Assembly: GCA_028820945.1 (NCBI GenBank)
Contig: JAPPHW010000228.1
Span: forward strand, 1-6,310
Direction: 5' to 3'
From: Defluviicoccus sp.
Lineage (GTDB): Bacteria; Pseudomonadota; Alphaproteobacteria; MPNO01
Length of the DNA: 6,310 bases
A program made the translations under genes and the position numbers. Below the pieces are notes generated by a model. That model was not told the origin of the DNA. It saw only the letters and a list, made by a program, of their open reading frames with translations, and searched no databases. This document shows positions 1-6,310 of this stretch, one piece after another; within the stretch, counting starts at the first letter, position 1; the number at the start of each line of letters is the position of its first letter.

Positions 1-2993
<2,993 letters not shown>

Positions 2994-3006
2994 CCGCGCG
3001 CGGCAG

Positions 3007-3026
3007 GCGCCGCGGGGAGGCGGCGC
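3007..3026 (+). terminator. GC-rich hairpin just after rpoC, possible weak terminator
   Basis: GCGCCGC (3007-3013) and GCGGCGC (3020-3026) form a perfect 7-bp all-GC stem with a 6-base loop, starting 13 bases after the rpoC stop. No run of T follows, so it does not meet the usual intrinsic-terminator pattern. It could protect the rpoBC mRNA 3' end, weaken read-through, or be chance in GC-rich DNA. Confidence 0.25.
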
Positions 3027-3037
3027 GACACCGTCCA

Positions 3038-3076
3038 ACCCCCTTGAAACCCGGGTGTTTCCGGGTTGACGGGGGT
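3038..3076 (+). other. Two-tier inverted repeat overlapping the rpsL promoter
   Basis: The inner stem AACCCGG (3048-3054) / CCGGGTT (3061-3067) is a perfect 7 bp with a 6-base loop. An outer stem ACCCCC (3038-3043) / GGGGGT (3071-3076) adds 6 bp across a small internal loop (4 bases on one side, 3 on the other). The 3' arm carries the -35 hexamer of the promoter at 3066. No T tract follows. As RNA it could be a factor-assisted terminator for rpoC transcripts; as DNA it could be a binding site for a dimeric protein. The pairing is read directly from the sequence; both roles are inference. Confidence 0.4.
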
Positions 3077-3094
3077 CGGGCGGGCCACTATATT
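3066..3094 (+). promoter_or_regulatory. Sigma-70-type promoter of the str operon (rpsL-rpsG-fusA-tuf)
   Basis: A -35 box TTGACG (3066-3071) is separated by exactly 17 bases from a -10 box TATATT (3089-3094). Each matches the vegetative consensus at 5 of 6 positions, with optimal spacing. It is oriented towards rpsL and lies 73 bases after the rpoC stop. Transcription would start near 3100-3104, giving an rpsL 5' leader of about 180 bases. Alphaproteobacterial vegetative promoters for ribosomal genes commonly have a well conserved TTGAC box, which fits. The promoter would uncouple the translation genes from read-through of rpoBC. The start site has not been measured. Confidence 0.75.
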
Positions 3095-3100
3095 CCGGCG

Positions 3101-3284
3101 CTCATTTCGGGGGCTGGCGGTAGGAGCGAGTCCTAGACGCAGCTCCCATCTGAGCTGGGACGAAAAGTCGAACCGGGATCCCGGAGATCCCAAGCCCGCC
3201 GCGGCGCGCGACACGCTCGCGGTCGCGCTTGCTTTGCGGACAACGTTTCCCGCCCTCGGGCGCGGCAGAAAGGGAAGAGGTGGC
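3101..3284 (+). promoter_or_regulatory. Structured 5' leader of rpsL mRNA
   Basis: The region between the predicted transcription start and the rpsL start codon has no convincing gene; I saw no ATG in it. It contains a chain of perfect short inverted repeats: TAGGA/TCCTA (3121-3135, 5 bp); CAGCTC/GAGCTG (3140-3157, 6 bp), which competes with TCCCA/TGGGA (3144-3160, 5 bp); GGGATC/GATCCC (3175-3191, 6 bp); and GCGCGAC/GTCGCGC (3206-3228, 7 bp, 9-base loop). The remaining 3229-3270 is less structured to the eye. The density of hairpins suggests an mRNA leader that tunes expression, but GC-rich DNA gives such pairings easily, and neither a ligand nor a terminator is evident. Confidence 0.4.
3271..3280 (+). 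promoter_or_regulatory. Ribosome binding site that sets the GTG start of rpsL
   Basis: The purine run AGGGAAGAGG lies just upstream of the GTG at 3285. GAGG (3277-3280) ends 4 bases before it, and AGGGA (3271-3275) ends 9 bases before it. Together with the family-typical N terminus [11 protein letters not shown] after the GTG, this places the start here and not at the in-frame ATG at 3066. Confidence 0.75.
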
Positions 3285-3656
3285 GTGCCGACGATCAACC
3301 AGTTGATCCGCAAACCGCGGACGCCGGAAGTCGTGCGCAACAAGGTGCCGGCGATGGAGGGCTGCCCGCAAAAGCGGGGGGTCTGCACCCGGGTCTATAC
3401 GACGACGCCGAAGAAGCCGAACTCGGCGCTGCGCAAGGTCGCGCGGGTGCGCCTGACGAACGGGTTCGAGGTGACCAGCTATATCCCGGGCGAGGGGCAC
3501 AACCTCCAGGAGCACTCGGTGGTGCTGATCCGCGGCGGCCGGGTCAAGGATCTGCCCGGCGTGCGCTATCACATCATCCGCGGCACGCTCGACACCCAGG
3601 GCGTCACCGACCGCCGCCAGCGCCGTTCGAAATACGGCGCCAAGCGGCCCAAATAG
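3285..3656 (+). CDS. rpsL: 30S ribosomal protein S12
   Basis: S12 sits at the 30S decoding centre, where it contacts the mRNA-tRNA helix and helps set accuracy; it is also a classical streptomycin-resistance locus. The protein has 123 residues, the usual alphaproteobacterial length (E. coli 124). It begins at a GTG (read as Met), giving the canonical [11 protein letters not shown]. The conserved loop [12 protein letters not shown] is at residues 40-51 and the [13 protein letters not shown] loop at 84-96. Positions known to give streptomycin resistance or dependence carry the wild-type residues Lys43, Lys88 and Pro91, so S12 itself predicts sensitivity. Asp89, the residue modified to methylthio-Asp by RimO in E. 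coli, is present. The basic tail ([14 protein letters not shown]) is typical. The stop is TAG, 14 bases before rpsG. The same frame is open back to an ATG at 3066, but that extension would start inside the promoter and has no family counterpart. Confidence 0.98.
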   Translation: MPTINQLIRKPRTPEVVRNKVPAMEGCPQKRGVCTRVYTTTPKKPNSALRKVARVRLTNGFEVTSYIPGEGHNLQEHSVVLIRGGRVKDLPGVRYHIIRGTLDTQGVTDRRQRRSKYGAKRPK

Positions 3657-3667
3657 ACGGGGATTGA

Positions 3668-4141
<474 letters not shown>

Positions 4142-4166
4142 CAACCTACCTCCGCCCGGACCCGTC
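4142..4166 (+). promoter_or_regulatory. rpsG-fusA junction with a very weak ribosome binding site
   Basis: The 25 bases before the fusA ATG are pyrimidine-rich. The best Shine-Dalgarno match is only GGA (4158-4160), 6 bases before the ATG. The stretch even contains ACCTCC (4148-4153), which is the anti-Shine-Dalgarno sequence and not its complement. The start at 4167 is still secure from the protein N terminus. Initiation probably relies on ribosomes finishing rpsG 25 bases upstream, or on a leaderless-like or S1-assisted mode; this is inference. Confidence 0.5.
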
Positions 4167-6242
4167 ATGCCGCGCAAGACGCCAATTTCCCGCTACCGCA
4201 ATATCGGCATCATGGCCCATATCGATGCCGGCAAGACGACGACCACGGAACGGGTGCTCTACTACACCGGCCGGTCCTACAAGCTGGGCGAGGTGCATGA
4301 GGGCACCGCCACCATGGACTGGATGGAGCAGGAGCAGGAACGCGGCATCACCATTACGTCGGCCGCGACCACCTGCTTCTGGCGCGACTGCCGCGTCAAC
4401 ATCATCGACACGCCGGGCCATGTCGACTTCACCATCGAGGTCGAGCGGAGCCTGAGGGTGCTGGACGGCGCGGTTGCGGTGTTCGACAGCGTAGCCGGGG
4501 TCGAGCCGCAGTCCGAGACCGTATGGCGCCAGGCCGACAAGTACGGGGTACCGCGGATCTGCTTCGTCAACAAGATGGACCGGATCGGCGCCGACTTCGC
4601 GCGCTGCGTGGACATGATCGAGGATCGCCTGGGCGCGACGCCCCTGGTGCTGCAACTTCCCATCGGCGCCGAGGCGGACTATGCCGGCGTGGTCGACCTG
4701 GTCCGGATGAAGGCGGTCGTCTGGAAGGACGAGACGCTGGGCGCCGAATTCGTCGAAGGCGATATTCCGCAGGACCTTGCCGAGAGCGCGCGGCGCTTCC
4801 GGGAGACCCTCGTCGAGGTCGCCGTCGAGCAGGACGACGCGGCGATGGAGGCCTATCTCGAGGGCAGCGAGCCGGACGAGGAGACGCTCAGGGCCTGTAT
4901 CCGCAAGGGCACCGTCGGCGGCGCCTTCGTGCCGGTGCTCAACGGCTCGGCGTTCAAGAACAAGGGCGTGCAACCGCTCCTCGATGCCGTGGTGGACTAT
5001 CTTCCGGCGCCCGACGAGACCCACGCGATCCGCGGCGTGGAGATGGGCACCGACAAGGAGATCGCGCGCAGCAACAGCGACGACGAGCCGTTCTCCGCGC
5101 TGGCATTCAAGATCATGACGGACCCCTTCGTGGGGTCTCTTTCGTTCATCAGGGTCTATTCCGGCGTCCTCAAGAGCGGGGACACCATCCTCAACACCGT
5201 CAAGGGCAAGCGCGAACGGGTCGGCCGGATGCTCCTGATGCACGCGAACTCGCGCGAGGAGGTGAGCCAGGCCCATGCCGGCGACATCCTTGCCCTGGCC
5301 GGGCTCAAGGACACCACCACCGGCGAGACGCTGTCCGATCCGCGCCATGCGGTCGTGCTGGAAAGGATCGAGTTCCCGGACCCGGTGATCGAGATCGCGG
5401 TCGAACCCAAGACCAAGTCCGACCAGGAGAAGATGTCCTCCGCGCTGGCCCGTCTCGCCCAGGAGGACCCGAGCTTCCGCGTGTCGGTCGACGCGGAGAG
5501 CGGACAGACCGTGCTCAAGGGCATGGGCGAGCTCCATCTCGAAATCCTCGTCGACCGTATGCGCCGCGAGTTCAAGGTCGACGCCAGTGTCGGCATGCCC
5601 CAGGTCGCCTATCGTGAAACCGTTTCCAAGGCGGTCGAGTACGAATACACCCACCGCAAGCAGACCGGCGGCGCCGGGCAGTATGCGAAGATCGCGCTCC
5701 GCTTCGAGCCGGGCGAGCGCGGCGACGGGGTCTCCTTCGAGAGCAAGGTGGTCGGCGGCGCGGTGCCGCGCGAGTTCATTCCGGCGGTGGAGAAGGGGAT
5801 CCGTGGCGCGAGCGAGGTCGGCGTGCTTGCGGGATTCCCGGTGATCGATTTGGCGGTGACGTTGCTCGACGGCGACAGCCACGACGTCGACTCGTCCGCG
5901 GTGGCGTTCGAAATCGCGGCCCGCGCGGCGTTTCGCGAGGGGGTGGGACGAGCCGCGCCGAAGCTTCTGGAGCCCGTGATGCGGCTGGAAGTGGTGACTC
6001 CGGAGGATTATCTCGGCGACGTCATCGGCGACCTGCAGGGCCGGCGCGGCCAGATCAACGCGATGGACAGCCGCGGCAATGCCCGCGTCGTCACCGCGAT
6101 CGTGCCGCTCGCCAACATGTTCGGCTACGTCAACAACCTGCGCTCGATGAGCCAGGGGCGGGCCCAGTTCACGATGCATTTCGATCACTACGAGCAGGTG
6201 CCGCAGGGAATCGCGGAAGAAGTCCGCGCCAAGATGGCGTAG
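4167..6242 (+). CDS. fusA: Translation elongation factor G (EF-G)
   Basis: EF-G is the cytoplasmic GTPase that drives tRNA-mRNA translocation and, with the recycling factor RRF, splits post-termination ribosomes. The 691 residues match the bacterial family (E. coli 704). The G-domain motifs are all intact: P-loop AHIDAGKT (17-24), switch I RGITI (59-63), switch II DTPGH (81-85, catalytic His85), NKMD (135-138) and GSA (260-262). The EF-G-specific G' insert lies between NKMD and GSA. Domain II begins near residue 283 and domain III near 405 ([19 protein letters not shown]). Domain IV follows, with its tip loop [10 protein letters not shown] (His572) that enters the decoding site. Domain V, at about 605-691, contains [13 protein letters not shown] and [12 protein letters not shown]. 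The ATG at 4167 gives [22 protein letters not shown], the alphaproteobacterial N terminus; the longer open frame back into rpsG is only the shadow of that gene. The ribosome binding site is poor. The stop is TAG, 34 bases before tuf. The protein is the known target of fusidic acid. Confidence 0.98.
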   Translation: MPRKTPISRYRNIGIMAHIDAGKTTTTERVLYYTGRSYKLGEVHEGTATMDWMEQEQERGITITSAATTCFWRDCRVNIIDTPGHVDFTIEVERSLRVLDGAVAVFDSVAGVEPQSETVWRQADKYGVPRICFVNKMDRIGADFARCVDMIEDRLGATPLVLQLPIGAEADYAGVVDLVRMKAVVWKDETLGAEFVEGDIPQDLAESARRFRETLVEVAVEQDDAAMEAYLEGSEPDEETLRACIRKGTVGGAFVPVLNGSAFKNKGVQPLLDAVVDYLPAPDETHAIRGVEMGTDKEIARSNSDDEPFSALAFKIMTDPFVGSLSFIRVYSGVLKSGDTILNTVKGKRERVGRMLLMHANSREEVSQAHAGDILALAGLKDTTTGETLSDPRHAVVLERIEFPDPVIEIAVEPKTKSDQEKMSSALARLAQEDPSFRVSVDAESGQTVLKGMGELHLEILVDRMRREFKVDASVGMPQVAYRETVSKAVEYEYTHRKQTGGAGQYAKIALRFEPGERGDGVSFESKVVGGAVPREFIPAVEKGIRGASEVGVLAGFPVIDLAVTLLDGDSHDVDSSAVAFEIAARAAFREGVGRAAPKLLEPVMRLEVVTPEDYLGDVIGDLQGRRGQINAMDSRGNARVVTAIVPLANMFGYVNNLRSMSQGRAQFTMHFDHYEQVPQGIAEEVRAKMA

Positions 6243-6246
6243 CCGC

Positions 6247-6259
6247 GGTCCGCAGGACC
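6247..6259 (+). other. Small hairpin in the fusA-tuf spacer
   Basis: GGTCC (6247-6251) and GGACC (6255-6259) can pair as a 5-bp stem with a 3-base GCA loop, four bases after the fusA stop and just ahead of the tuf ribosome binding site GGGGA (6265-6269). There is no T tract, so it is not an intrinsic terminator. It could mark an mRNA processing site or be chance. Confidence 0.25.
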
Positions 6260-6276
6260 ACACTGGGGAATTAGCG

Positions 6277-6310
6277 ATGTCGAAGGCGAAGTTTGAGCGT
6301 ACGAAGCCGC
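6277..6310 (+). CDS. tuf: Translation elongation factor Tu (3' end outside window)
   Basis: EF-Tu carries aminoacyl-tRNA to the ribosomal A site as a GTP complex. Only 11 codons are visible, reading MSKAKFERTKP, which matches the conserved EF-Tu N terminus just before the G domain. Its position directly after fusA is the canonical str-operon order. The ATG is preceded by GGGGA (6265-6269) with a 7-base spacer, a much better ribosome binding site than that of fusA, as expected for one of the cell's most abundant proteins. I saw no obvious separate promoter in the 34-base spacer. Many proteobacteria have a second tuf copy, and this window cannot show whether one exists here. Confidence 0.9.
   Translation, partial: MSKAKFERTKP

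Noticed and set aside
3150..3174. tRNA-like strings on the minus strand of the rpsL leader (AGCTCAG, D-arm-like; GGTTCGA, T-arm-like)
   Set aside because: Read on the minus strand, the T-arm-like string comes before the D-arm-like one, only about 11 bases apart. There is no acceptor stem or 7-base anticodon loop, so this is not a tRNA.
3230..3244. Possible boxA antitermination element (TTGCTTTGCGGACAA) before rpsL
   Set aside because: It resembles the TGCTCTTTAACA consensus only if a gap is allowed, and no boxB or boxC neighbour is evident. Too weak to list as a feature.
4146..6263. 705-codon open frame on the minus strand, antisense to fusA
   Set aside because: Same codon-bias artefact as opposite rpoC. 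It has His/Arg/Leu/Asp-rich composition, no recognisable domain, and lies opposite intact EF-G.

Overview
The window is a stretch of core chromosome from a GC-rich bacterium (roughly mid-60s percent G+C by eye, not counted). The protein sequences of RpoC, S12, S7 and EF-G look alphaproteobacterial, most like the Rhodospirillales and their relatives. This placement rests on remembered family sequences and was not searched. Codon choice is strongly biased to G or C at third positions throughout, and I see no sign of a mobile element, tRNA, rRNA, CRISPR array or foreign insert.

Layout, all on the + strand: the 3' two thirds of rpoC (RNA polymerase beta', 1-2993); a 291-base spacer (2994-3284) with candidate hairpins, a near-consensus sigma-70-type promoter and a long 5' leader; then rpsL (S12, 3285-3656), rpsG (S7, 3671-4141), fusA (EF-G, 4167-6242) and the first 11 codons of tuf (EF-Tu, from 6277). 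This is the classical rpoBC-str cluster: rpsL-rpsG-fusA-tuf are tightly spaced (14, 25 and 34 bases) and are almost certainly one operon.

The genes supply transcription (beta'), the 30S decoding centre and head (S12, S7) and the two GTPase factors of elongation (EF-G, EF-Tu). A dedicated promoter just after rpoC would let the translation genes be expressed above the level of the polymerase genes.

I found no new biological system here. The points most worth a second look lie outside the proteins. The rpsL promoter has its -35 box inside the arm of an inverted repeat. The roughly 180-base rpsL leader holds several perfect hairpins, two of them mutually exclusive. All four complete stop codons are TAG. 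The fusA start has almost no Shine-Dalgarno sequence. The rpsL-rpsG gap is too short for the E. coli type of S7 autoregulatory site.
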